From Betaproteobacteria bacterium RIFCSPLOWO2_02_FULL_68_150 (lineage in GTDB: Bacteria > Pseudomonadota > Gammaproteobacteria > Burkholderiales > SG8-39): a stretch of 6,380 nt of DNA. A program made the translations under genes and the position numbers. Numbering within the stretch: the first letter of the stretch is position 1; each line of letters starts with the position of its first letter. Shown here piece by piece: positions 1 to 6,379 of this stretch. The notes under the pieces are model-generated. The model was not told the origin of the DNA and made no database searches. It saw only the letters and a list, made by a program, of their open reading frames with translations. The stretch covers positions 1-6,380 of the forward strand of contig MERE01000073.1 in assembly GCA_001771975.1 (NCBI GenBank), read 5' to 3'.

Positions 1-2
1 CG

Positions 3-1322
3 CCTACCGCGCGCGAGCGCGGCACCACGGTGGCGGTCGAGAATCTCTACTTCAACACGCCGGCGCGCCGCAAGTTCCTGCGCACCGAGGCGACCGAGTT
101 CGGGCATTGCGAGGAAGTGTTCCGGCGCATTGCGCTGGCGCGCCCGGAAATCGCCTTCGCGCTGCGCCACAACGGGCGCGTCAGCAGTCATTTCAAGGCG
201 CAGGCGCCTGGCGACCGGGCGGCCGCAGTGCTCGGACGCGAGTTCCTGCAGGCGAGCCTGCCGCTCGAAGCGCAGGCCGGAACCCTGCGCCTGCACGGGC
301 TGGCCGGGTCTCCCGCGGCGGCGCGTGCGCGCGCCGACTCGCAGTACTTCTTCGTCAACGGCCGCTACGTGCGCGATCGCGTGCTGGCACACGCGGCGCG
401 CGAGGCCTACGCGCAATTGCTGCACGGCGCGCGCCAGCCGGCCTACCTGCTCTACCTGGAAATCGATCCGCGCGGCGTCGATGTCAACGTTCACCCCGCC
501 AAGACCGAGGTGAGGTTCCGCGATTCGCGCAGCGTGCACCAGTTCGTGATGGGCGCGCTGCGGCGCGCCCTTTCGCCAAGTGCGGCCGAGGCGCCGGTCG
601 CTTATGCGGCGATCGCGCCATCGGGTGCGTCGGGGCCCACCTTGCAGCCCGCCCTTGGACTGGCGCAGCCGGCGGCGGCCTACCAGGCCTTCATGTCGGG
701 CGCGGCGCAACCCGCCGTGCCCTTGCGGGCGGAACAAGCGCCCCCGCTCGGGTTTGCGCTGGCGCAACTTCACGGCGTGTACATCCTGGCGCAAAACGAC
801 GCCGGACTGGTGCTCGTCGACATGCACGCGGCGCACGAACGCATCGTGATGGAGAAGCTGCGCGTCGATCTGGAGGACGGCCGCGTGCAGCGACAGGCCT
901 TGCTGGTGCCGGCCGTGTTCCGCGTTGACACGCTCGATGTCGCCACCGCCGAGGAGAACCGCGAGACCCTGGAGCAACTCGGCATCGAATTCACGGTCGC
1001 GGGGCCAAACGAGCTCGCGGTGCGATCCGCGCCGGCGTTGCTTGCCTCCGGAGACCTCGCCGCGCTGATGCGCGACGTGCTCGCGGAACTGCGCGAATTC
1101 GGCGCCGCACAGGCGCTCGCCGCGCGGCGCGACGCGCTGCTCGCCGGCATGGCGTGTCACGCCGCGGTGCGCGCCAACCGCCTGCTCACGGTCACCGAGA
1201 TGAACGCGCTGCTGCGCGAGATGGAGACGACCGAGCGCTCGGGCAGCTGCAACCACGGCCGCCCGACCTGGTACCAGCTCACGCTGGCGGATCTGGACAA
1301 GCTTTTCCTGCGCGGGCGCTGA
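3..1322 (+). CDS. mutL: DNA mismatch repair protein MutL (5'-truncated, C-terminal ~440 residues)
   Basis: MutL couples mismatch recognition by MutS to strand incision and removal. The reading frame is open from position 3, so the gene begins before the window and the GTG at 30 is an internal valine. The ATPase-core end is visible as NTPARRKF (51-74), followed by FFVNGRYVRD and the conserved lysine block VNVHPAKTEVRF near 485-520. A poorly conserved linker (about 570-740) leads to the C-terminal dimerisation/endonuclease domain. This has DMHAAHERIVME (819-854), which fits the DQHA(X)2E(X)4E metal-binding motif with M for Q, then QALLVP (894-911), which fits the QxLLxP sliding-clamp motif, then ACHAAVRANR (1152-1181) and CNHGRP (1248-1265). 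Together these suggest a nicking-type MutL, as expected in lineages without MutH. miaA starts 6 nt after the stop, so the two are probably co-transcribed. The missing part includes the N-terminal ATP-binding motifs. Identification is secure; the nicking activity is inferred from motifs. Confidence 0.97.
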   Translation, partial: PTARERGTTVAVENLYFNTPARRKFLRTEATEFGHCEEVFRRIALARPEIAFALRHNGRVSSHFKAQAPGDRAAAVLGREFLQASLPLEAQAGTLRLHGLAGSPAAARARADSQYFFVNGRYVRDRVLAHAAREAYAQLLHGARQPAYLLYLEIDPRGVDVNVHPAKTEVRFRDSRSVHQFVMGALRRALSPSAAEAPVAYAAIAPSGASGPTLQPALGLAQPAAAYQAFMSGAAQPAVPLRAEQAPPLGFALAQLHGVYILAQNDAGLVLVDMHAAHERIVMEKLRVDLEDGRVQRQALLVPAVFRVDTLDVATAEENRETLEQLGIEFTVAGPNELAVRSAPALLASGDLAALMRDVLAELREFGAAQALAARRDALLAGMACHAAVRANRLLTVTEMNALLREMETTERSGSCNHGRPTWYQLTLADLDKLFLRGR

Positions 1323-1328
1323 GCGGCG

Positions 1329-2297
1329 ATGACGTCGGGACGATCCCGCGCCACCGCCTATGCGCTGCTCGGCCCCACTGCCAGCGGCAAGTCGCGTCTC
1401 GCGCTCGAGCTGGCGGCGCGCCTGCCGCTCGAGATCGTGAGCCTGGATTCGACGCAGGTCTATCGCGGCATGGACATCGGCACGGCGAAACCCTCGCGAG
1501 AAGAACGCGCGCGCGTGCCACACCACGTGATCGACATTGTCGAACCCGACGAAGCCTATTCGGCGGGCCGCTTTCGCGTCGACGCCGTGCGCGCGGTGCA
1601 AGGCATCCTCGCGCGCGGCAGGATCCCGCTGCTCGTCGGTGGCACGATGCTCTATTACCGCGCGCTGGTCTCGGGACTGGATGCCCTGCCCGCCGCCGAT
1701 CCGGCCACGCGCGCGGCGATCGACGCGCAAGCCGCGAGCCGCGGCTGGGCGGCGCTGCACGCGGAACTCGCGCAGGTGGACCCGCGGGCCGCGCAACGCA
1801 TCGCGCCTGGCGATGCGCAACGCATCCAGCGTGCGCTGGAAGTCTGGCGCCTGAGCGGCCGGCCGATGTCGTCGCTGCAGACCGCGAGCGCGGCGCCGCT
1901 GCCGTTCGCTCTGAAGACATTCGCCATCGTGCCCGCGGACCGCGCCGCGCTCCACCGGCGCATCGCCGAGCGCTTCGACGCCATGCTTGCCGCCGGGCTG
2001 ATCGAAGAACTGACGTCGCTCAGGGCGCGCTACCGGCTCTCGGCCGAACTGCCGAGCATGCGGGCCGTCGGCTATCGGCAGGCATGGGAATTTCTTGCAG
2101 GCGCCTGCGACCGCGCCACGCTGCGCGATAAGGCCATCGCCGCCACGCGTCGGCTCGCCAAGCGCCAGCTCACGTGGTTGCGTTCGTTCAGGGATATTGA
2201 ATCACTCACCGAGCCTGACTGGAATCAACTTGCCGCGCGAATGACGGCTGCAGATCCCAACCTGCCGCTTGGTCAGGGATCCAATCCGGCGAGGTGA
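1329..2297 (+). CDS. miaA: tRNA dimethylallyltransferase MiaA
   Basis: MiaA transfers a dimethylallyl group from dimethylallyl diphosphate to N6 of adenosine 37 in tRNAs that read UNN codons, the first step towards ms2i6A. The 322-residue product is close to the usual length of about 310-320. It has the P-loop GPTASGKS (residues 15-22), DSTQVYRGMDIGTAKP (40-55) with the catalytic-site aspartate and threonine region, PHHVIDIV (64-71), VGGTMLYYRAL (103-113), and DAQRIQRALEV (162-172). Further on come PSMRAVGYRQAWEFL and RRLAKRQLTWLRSF near the C-terminus, followed by a tail of about 35 residues that is not obviously conserved. The ATG at 1329 lies 6 nt after the mutL stop and has only a weak purine-rich ribosome site, so translation may be coupled to mutL. 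It places the P-loop at the family-typical distance from the N-terminus. The genes often found after miaA in gammaproteobacteria (hfq, hflX) are not present here. Confidence 0.97.
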   Translation: MTSGRSRATAYALLGPTASGKSRLALELAARLPLEIVSLDSTQVYRGMDIGTAKPSREERARVPHHVIDIVEPDEAYSAGRFRVDAVRAVQGILARGRIPLLVGGTMLYYRALVSGLDALPAADPATRAAIDAQAASRGWAALHAELAQVDPRAAQRIAPGDAQRIQRALEVWRLSGRPMSSLQTASAAPLPFALKTFAIVPADRAALHRRIAERFDAMLAAGLIEELTSLRARYRLSAELPSMRAVGYRQAWEFLAGACDRATLRDKAIAATRRLAKRQLTWLRSFRDIESLTEPDWNQLAARMTAADPNLPLGQGSNPAR

Positions 2298-2341
2298 CGT
2301 TTTCCGCGGGGTCGATCGGACGCGATTGACCGGCGATCAAC

Positions 2342-2364
2342 CCGGGCGACGGTCTGACGCCCGG
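2342..2364 (+). terminator. GC-rich hairpin after miaA, possible transcription end
   Basis: A perfect 7-bp inverted repeat, CCGGGCG (2342-2348) and CGCCCGG (2358-2364), encloses a 9-nt loop and lies about 45 nt after the miaA stop. No T-run follows, so it is not a canonical intrinsic terminator. It may instead protect the mRNA 3' end or act with Rho. The rest of the gap from 2298 to about 2470 shows no gene and no convincing promoter. Confidence 0.35.
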
Positions 2365-2473
2365 ATGTCGGCCTGCCTTGCGTTTCGTCAAGATGGGTAC
2401 GCGCGCCACGCGCTATAAGAAGGACCGGTAATTCGGCAGTTGCAGACGGGGCATGTCCAGAGCGGTTTGACGG

Positions 2474-2507
2474 TCCCCCTTTTACGCAAAAGGTCCCGTT
2501 CGGGGGA
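2474..2507 (+). promoter_or_regulatory. structured mRNA leader of the cytochrome gene, riboswitch-like candidate
   Basis: Just upstream of the cytochrome gene is CCTTTTACGCAAAAGG (2478-2493), a perfect 6-bp stem with a 4-nt loop. It is followed by CCCGTTCGGG (2495-2504), a short stem closed by a GTTC loop. An alternative outer pairing, TCCCCC (2474-2479) with GGGGGA (2502-2507), is mutually exclusive with the second stem, so the leader could switch between folds. The order ACGCAAAAGG, a C-rich/G-rich hairpin, then AAAGC and GGGCC is loosely reminiscent of the GEMM-I (cyclic dinucleotide) riboswitch, a class known to precede multihaem cytochrome genes in other bacteria. However, the conserved GGCAAACC-type stretch is missing and there is little room for a complete second arm before the start codon. 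The pairings are seen directly; a regulatory role is inference. Confidence 0.3.
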
Positions 2508-2515
2508 TAAAGCGT

Positions 2516-2536
2516 CGGGCCGCAGCAAAGGACCCG
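2516..2536 (+). promoter_or_regulatory. Shine-Dalgarno sequence partly enclosed in a hairpin
   Basis: The likely ribosome binding site AAAGGA (2527-2532) sits 7 nt before the ATG at 2540 and supports that start. Its GG (2530-2531) pairs with CC (2520-2521), and CGGG (2516-2519) pairs with CCCG (2533-2536). This leaves A2532 as a bulge and an 8-nt loop GCAGCAAA. The hairpin would hide part of the ribosome site, a layout suited to translational control. The pairing is visible; its effect on expression is not tested by sequence alone. Confidence 0.5.
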
Positions 2537-2539
2537 GAT

Positions 2540-4786
2540 ATGAAAAATTCCCCTCCCCTGGTCGTCGTGGCAGCCCTGTGCCTTGCTGGGATCGGCCTCG
2601 TGGGCGCACAGGCGCTGGTCGTGCCCACCGATATTCAGCAGCCGGGCACGCAGCCCGGGCAGGTCAGCAACCTGGAGACTCCCGACAAGTGCGACAACTG
2701 CCATGGCGGCTACAACCGCGCCGTGGAACCCGCCTTCAACTGGCGCGGCGGCATGATGGCGAACGCCGGGCGCGACCCGATCTTCTGGGCGACCATGGCC
2801 ATCGCCGAGCAGGATTTCCGCGGTTCCGGCGATCTCTGCATCCGGTGCCACAGCACCGCCGGGTGGCACGCGGGGCGCTCGACGCCAACCGACGGCTCTG
2901 CGCTCACCGCCGGGGACGCCGACGGTGTCGAGTGCGACACCTGCCACAAGATGACGAATCCCAACAGCCAGGAACACAAAGGCGTGATGTTTCCGCCGTT
3001 CCTTGCCAACGACGAGAAGACGCCCGCCACCGGCTATTACGCGAGCGGAATGCTCTCGCTCTGGGGCGGCAACCAGAAGCTCGGGCCGTACAACGACGCG
3101 GCAGCCAAGCACCAGTTCATGCAGTCCAAGTTCCACCGCGACGTGGACTTCTGCGGTTCCTGCCATGACGTCTCCAATTCCGCAGTGGGCGATCTGGCGC
3201 ATAACTACGGCAAACAGCCGACGGGTGACCCGGTTACGGCAAGCGGCGCGCCCGGATCGCAGGTGAACGTCAAAGCCGCGTTCAACAACTTCCCCTTCAT
3301 GTACGGAGTCGTCGAACGGACCTTCAGCGAATACAAGGCGGGCGCGATCTCGAAAACCCTGGTATCGAGTTACTCGAGCCTTCCTGCTGACTTGAAGGCT
3401 GGCGCGATCAAGGCGGCGTTTGACAGCGCCAGGGGAAATTACGCTGATGGCACGGCGCGATATTTTTCGTGCCAGACCTGCCACCTGCGTGCCGTGACCG
3501 GCGTGGGCGCCAACAAGGCCGGGACGCCGACCCGCGTGGATCTGCCGCTGCACGACATGACCGGCGGCAACGTTTGGGCGCCGGACGCGATCCTGTATCA
3601 GAACAACCAGGGAACGCTGCGCCTCGGTGGTGGGCTGAGCGTCACCCAGATCGATGCCATCACGGCGGGCAAGGAACGGGCTCGGCAACAACTTCGGCTC
3701 GCGGCCTCGCTGTCCGTGACTGGTAACACGCTCAAGGTGACCAACCTCACGGGCCACAAGCTCATTTCCGGTTACCCGGAAGGTCGGCGGATGTGGTTGA
3801 ACATCAAGTGGTACGACCCCGCCAATGCGCTGCTCCGCGAGGACGGCAGGTACGCAGATCTGAGTGTGTCAGGGATGACCGGTATCAGCACGGTCAAGAC
3901 GATCCTTGACCTCGCCGACCCCAACACGAAGATTTACGAGGCGCACTACGGCATGACGCAGGAGTGGGCGGCCCAGCTGCGCACGCTGGGATACCCGGCG
4001 AGCCTGCCGCTCAGCTTTGATCGCGTCACCGGTGCGGTGAATTACACCCTCGGGGAGCTTGCCGCCCAAACCCCAGGCACACAGCACGAGACATTCCACT
4101 TCGTGCTCAACAACACCGTGGCGAAGGACAATCGCATCCCGCCCTATGGTTTCGCCTACGAAGAGGCGAGGAAGCGCAACGCGCTGCCCGAACCCGCGAC
4201 GCAATACGGCAGCCCAAGCTCGACTGATGGTGCGTACAACTACTGGGATTCGGTCGCCCTGAACCCGCCAGCGGGTGCTTATTACGCCACCATCGACCTC
4301 CTTTACCAGTCCACCTCCTGGGAATACATCCGGTTCCTCCATCTCGCGAACAACCGCAGCGTTGCGTTCCTCGCCAACGAGGGAGTGAACCTCCTCGACG
4401 CGTGGCTCAACACCGGGATGGCTGCGCCGGTGGTGATGGCCTCTGCGACATGGGGCACCGCCCCGCCGCCTGCTTGCGTGACGCCGGGCGCACCACAAGA
4501 TCTCATTGCAACGGCGGGAAAAAGGAGCATCACGTTGAAATGGTCGGCGGGCAGCCCGGTTCCCACCGGCGGCTATCGCGTCTACTACAGCCAGGCCGGC
4601 AAGCTGCAGTTCCGTGGGAACGTTTCGGCAACGACATTGACCTACAAGGACAGCGGTCTGACCAGCCGGATGACGTACACGTACGTGACGACCGCCTGGA
4701 ACGACTGCAACGGCAACGGCGCGTTCGATATCGGTGTCGACACCGAGAGCGCAGCGAGCAATACGGCGAGCACGAGCGCGCAGTAG
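2540..4786 (+). CDS. exported pentahaem c-type cytochrome with C-terminal fibronectin type III-like domain
   Basis: This 748-residue protein has a signal peptide (hydrophobic core about residues 7-22, likely cleavage after AQA at 25), so it should be translocated and loaded with haem outside the cytoplasm. Five CXXCH haem sites are present: CDNCH (51-55), CIRCH (100-104), CDTCH (132-136), CGSCH (205-209) and CQTCH (311-315). Blocks such as MMANAGRDPIFWATMAIAEQD, GRSTPTDGSAL and CHDVSN resemble a widespread but poorly characterised multihaem cytochrome family. Further family-like blocks are LPLHDMTGGN (336-343), TGHKLISGYPEGRRMW (404-419) and KDNRIPPYGFAYEEARKRNALP (529-550). Histidines such as 338, 406, 516 and 520 are candidate distal haem ligands. 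Residues about 646-748 form a fibronectin type III-like module with an EF-hand-like loop at 722-734. The probable role is extracytoplasmic electron transfer; partner and substrate are unknown. A good ribosome site precedes the ATG. Base composition is less GC-rich than in mutL and miaA. Confidence 0.92.
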   Translation: MKNSPPLVVVAALCLAGIGLVGAQALVVPTDIQQPGTQPGQVSNLETPDKCDNCHGGYNRAVEPAFNWRGGMMANAGRDPIFWATMAIAEQDFRGSGDLCIRCHSTAGWHAGRSTPTDGSALTAGDADGVECDTCHKMTNPNSQEHKGVMFPPFLANDEKTPATGYYASGMLSLWGGNQKLGPYNDAAAKHQFMQSKFHRDVDFCGSCHDVSNSAVGDLAHNYGKQPTGDPVTASGAPGSQVNVKAAFNNFPFMYGVVERTFSEYKAGAISKTLVSSYSSLPADLKAGAIKAAFDSARGNYADGTARYFSCQTCHLRAVTGVGANKAGTPTRVDLPLHDMTGGNVWAPDAILYQNNQGTLRLGGGLSVTQIDAITAGKERARQQLRLAASLSVTGNTLKVTNLTGHKLISGYPEGRRMWLNIKWYDPANALLREDGRYADLSVSGMTGISTVKTILDLADPNTKIYEAHYGMTQEWAAQLRTLGYPASLPLSFDRVTGAVNYTLGELAAQTPGTQHETFHFVLNNTVAKDNRIPPYGFAYEEARKRNALPEPATQYGSPSSTDGAYNYWDSVALNPPAGAYYATIDLLYQSTSWEYIRFLHLANNRSVAFLANEGVNLLDAWLNTGMAAPVVMASATWGTAPPPACVTPGAPQDLIATAGKRSITLKWSAGSPVPTGGYRVYYSQAGKLQFRGNVSATTLTYKDSGLTSRMTYTYVTTAWNDCNGNGAFDIGVDTESAASNTASTSAQ

Positions 4787-4794
4787 GAATTCCT
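4785..4794 (+). promoter_or_regulatory. possible ribosome binding site over the cytochrome stop codon
   Basis: AGGA (4785-4788) overlaps the TAG stop of the cytochrome gene and lies 12 nt before a GTG at 4801, the alternative start of the next gene. It is also the left half of a perfect 10-bp palindrome, AGGAATTCCT. The spacing is longer than ideal for the GTG and far too long for the ATG at 4819, so the start of the downstream gene stays uncertain. Overlap with the stop would fit translational coupling. Confidence 0.3.
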
Positions 4795-4818
4795 CGGCTC
4801 GTGTCATGTTCCCCGGTC

Positions 4819-5865
4819 ATGGGCCGCAGAAAAAAGTGGGCTCTGCTCCTGGGCGCAGTCGGTTGGCTGGTCCTTGCGACCTCGCATGCGGGGGTGATCC
4901 GCGATCAGCGCGGCAACGCGGTCGAGCCGCCCACTCCCGCTGCCGCGACTGTCCTGGTGCCTACGGGAAGGGGGTGGGGACAGCGCCCGGTCGTGCGTAG
5001 CGCCGCGGCCGGGAACCAAGACCCTGGGAATTCCACGACCATCAGCCCGTTCATCTCGCTCGCGCCCGGCGGAAAGGAGCGCGGGAAACCCTTGGACACG
5101 AGCGGCGCCGTGAGCAAGGGCGCGAACGGCATCGATTATCACGGCGGGCCGCTGATGCTCGGCGAGACCAATCTTTACTTCATCTGGTACGGCAACTGGG
5201 GTGGCAACACCGCGCTCAACATCCTTGCGGATTTTGCCGAATCGCTGGGCGGCTCGCCTTATTACAACATCAACACGACCTACCGTGACGGCAGCAACGT
5301 GAACCCGAGCAACTCGGTCTCACTCGCGGGCGCCAGCGTGGACAATTACTCTCGAGGGTCCGCGTTAGACGATGCGGACCTCAAGATGATCGTTTCCAGA
5401 GCGATCGGTTCCGGCGCGCTGCCTGCCGAGACGAACGCCGTCTACTTCGTGCTGACCTCGGCTGACGTGAACGAGACCTCCGGCTTCTGCACTCGGCACT
5501 GCGGCTGGCATGCCCGCGGAACGATCGATGGAAAGAACCTCAAGTATGCCTTTGTCGGCAACCCGGATCGCTGTCCCGGCGCTTGCGCTACCCAGACCAT
5601 CGGCCCGAACGGCAATGCGGGAGCCGATGCCATGGCCAGCACCATCGCCCATGAACTGGCAAAAACCGTCACCGATCCTGAGCTCAGCGCCTGGTACGAC
5701 CGCAGAGGGCGGGAAAACGCCGACAAGTGTGCGTGGACATTCGGCAGCACGTATACGACTGCAAACGGCGCCAGGGCCAACATGAGACTGGGCTCGAGGG
5801 ATTACCTGATCCAGCAGAACTGGGTCAACGCCAAGGGTGGTTACTGCGCCTTGTCGTATCCCTGA
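4819..5865 (+). CDS. secreted phosphate-induced protein 1 / EXORDIUM-like protein
   Basis: The 348-residue product begins with a clear signal peptide (basic GRRKKW, hydrophobic ALLLGAVGWLVLA, likely cleavage after SHA at 24). A low-complexity linker of about 80 residues follows, then a domain recognisable as the Phi-1/EXORDIUM family. Visible family blocks are YHGGPLMLGETNLYFIWYG (107-125), VLTSADV (211-217), GFCTRHCGWH (222-231), YAFVGNPDRCPGACA (243-257), IAHELAKTVTDP (276-287), AWYDRRGRENADKCAWTFG (291-309) and a C-terminal GGYCALSYP. The six cysteines (224, 228, 252, 256, 304, 343) may form disulphides after export. In plants this family is linked to growth responses and acts in the apoplast; the biochemical activity is unknown, and the bacterial role is unknown to me. 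The ATG at 4819 gives the best signal peptide but lacks a clear ribosome site; an in-frame GTG at 4801 would add six residues. It probably shares a transcript with the cytochrome gene upstream. Its composition is also comparatively AT-rich. Confidence 0.88.
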   Translation: MGRRKKWALLLGAVGWLVLATSHAGVIRDQRGNAVEPPTPAAATVLVPTGRGWGQRPVVRSAAAGNQDPGNSTTISPFISLAPGGKERGKPLDTSGAVSKGANGIDYHGGPLMLGETNLYFIWYGNWGGNTALNILADFAESLGGSPYYNINTTYRDGSNVNPSNSVSLAGASVDNYSRGSALDDADLKMIVSRAIGSGALPAETNAVYFVLTSADVNETSGFCTRHCGWHARGTIDGKNLKYAFVGNPDRCPGACATQTIGPNGNAGADAMASTIAHELAKTVTDPELSAWYDRRGRENADKCAWTFGSTYTTANGARANMRLGSRDYLIQQNWVNAKGGYCALSYP

Positions 5866-5959
5866 GCGACACGCCCCCCAAAGGGCGACATCAGGACGCC
5901 CGCGGTGTTGGTCGACATGGCTTCTGCGCTCGCAACACAAGCCCCTGCGGACGATCGGT

Positions 5960-6379
5960 TTATGAACCGCCGGGAGATCGCGCAGCCTTGTCGGCGCACG
6001 CTGCGATGAACAACCCGCCCAGGCCGGCGGGCTCCAGAGCGCGCAACGTCAGTCCGCCGGTGGCGAGCAGCGGCCCGAGCTGGCGATTCAGGTCGGTGGC
6101 GACGAACCGCGCCAGCGCGCCCGCCGCGCGGCGCAGGGGCGAAGCCACGGTGCCGTCCGGAAGGAACTTGTCGAACACGGAGACGCGCCCACCCGGCGCC
6201 AGCACGCGCGCCACCTCGCGCATCGTGGCGCGCGGATCCGGCACCACCGCGATTGCCAGATGTAGCAGTACGCAGTCGAAACTCGCGGCCGCAAAGCCGA
6301 GGCGCGCCGCATCCATTACCGCCGGTTGAACGCGCATCGCGTGCGCGGCGGCGCGAGCGGTGCAGCGCGTCAGCATCGC
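5960..6379 (-). CDS. class I SAM-dependent methyltransferase (C-terminal part, N-terminus beyond window)
   Basis: This minus-strand gene ends with TAA at 5962-5960 and is still open at the window edge, so about 140 C-terminal residues are seen. The ATG at 6376 is probably internal, because the sequence there corresponds to the middle of the Rossmann fold, after the glycine-rich SAM-binding motif I that must lie outside the window. Visible features are DAARLGFAAASFDCVLLHLAI, matching the D-x-LPF-x-SFD-x-V region of UbiE/Methyltransf_11 type enzymes, and VARVLAPGGRVSVFDKFLPDG, matching the motif III strand and turn. The substrate cannot be told from this fragment; small molecules, quinones or lipids are all possible. 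It is convergent with the EXORDIUM-like gene, with 94 nt between their stops, and is very GC-rich like mutL and miaA, which suggests it belongs to the same chromosomal background. Confidence 0.85.
   Translation of the reverse strand, partial: AMLTRCTARAAAHAMRVQPAVMDAARLGFAAASFDCVLLHLAIAVVPDPRATMREVARVLAPGGRVSVFDKFLPDGTVASPLRRAAGALARFVATDLNRQLGPLLATGGLTLRALEPAGLGGLFIAACADKAARSPGGS

Noticed and set aside
30..32. GTG as the start codon of mutL
   Set aside because: The frame is open upstream to the window edge, and the codons before it (ERGTT) continue the conserved MutL core sequence, so the GTG is internal.
2414..2419. TATAAG as a -10 promoter box for the cytochrome gene
   Set aside because: No acceptable -35 box lies 16-18 nt upstream (the bases there read about AGATGG). 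It would place the start about 115 nt before the gene, which is plausible, but one hexamer is too little evidence.
2467..2472. TTGACG as a -35 box
   Set aside because: No -10-like hexamer at proper spacing; the nearest candidate, GATAAA at 2506, is 33 nt away.
2273..3757. Long open frame of 494 codons on the minus strand, opposite the cytochrome gene
   Set aside because: It lies antisense to a well-supported cytochrome gene, its translation matches no family I recognise, and long antisense open frames are usual in GC-rich coding DNA.
4402..4800. Upstream extension of the EXORDIUM-like frame into the cytochrome gene
   Set aside because: The extension overlaps the cytochrome C-terminus out of frame and reads as arginine-rich shadow sequence; the signal peptide at 4819 marks the real N-terminus.
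5520..5590. CTRHCGWH and CPGACA in the EXORDIUM-like protein as haem c sites
   Set aside because: The cysteines are spaced C-x3-C and not followed directly by histidine; they match conserved cysteine positions of the EXORDIUM family, so disulphides are more likely.
5872..5887. CGCCC...GGGCG hairpin between the convergent EXORDIUM-like and methyltransferase genes, as a terminator
   Set aside because: Only 5 bp with a 6-nt loop and no T-run on either strand; easily expected by chance in GC-rich DNA. The 94-nt gap otherwise shows nothing clear.
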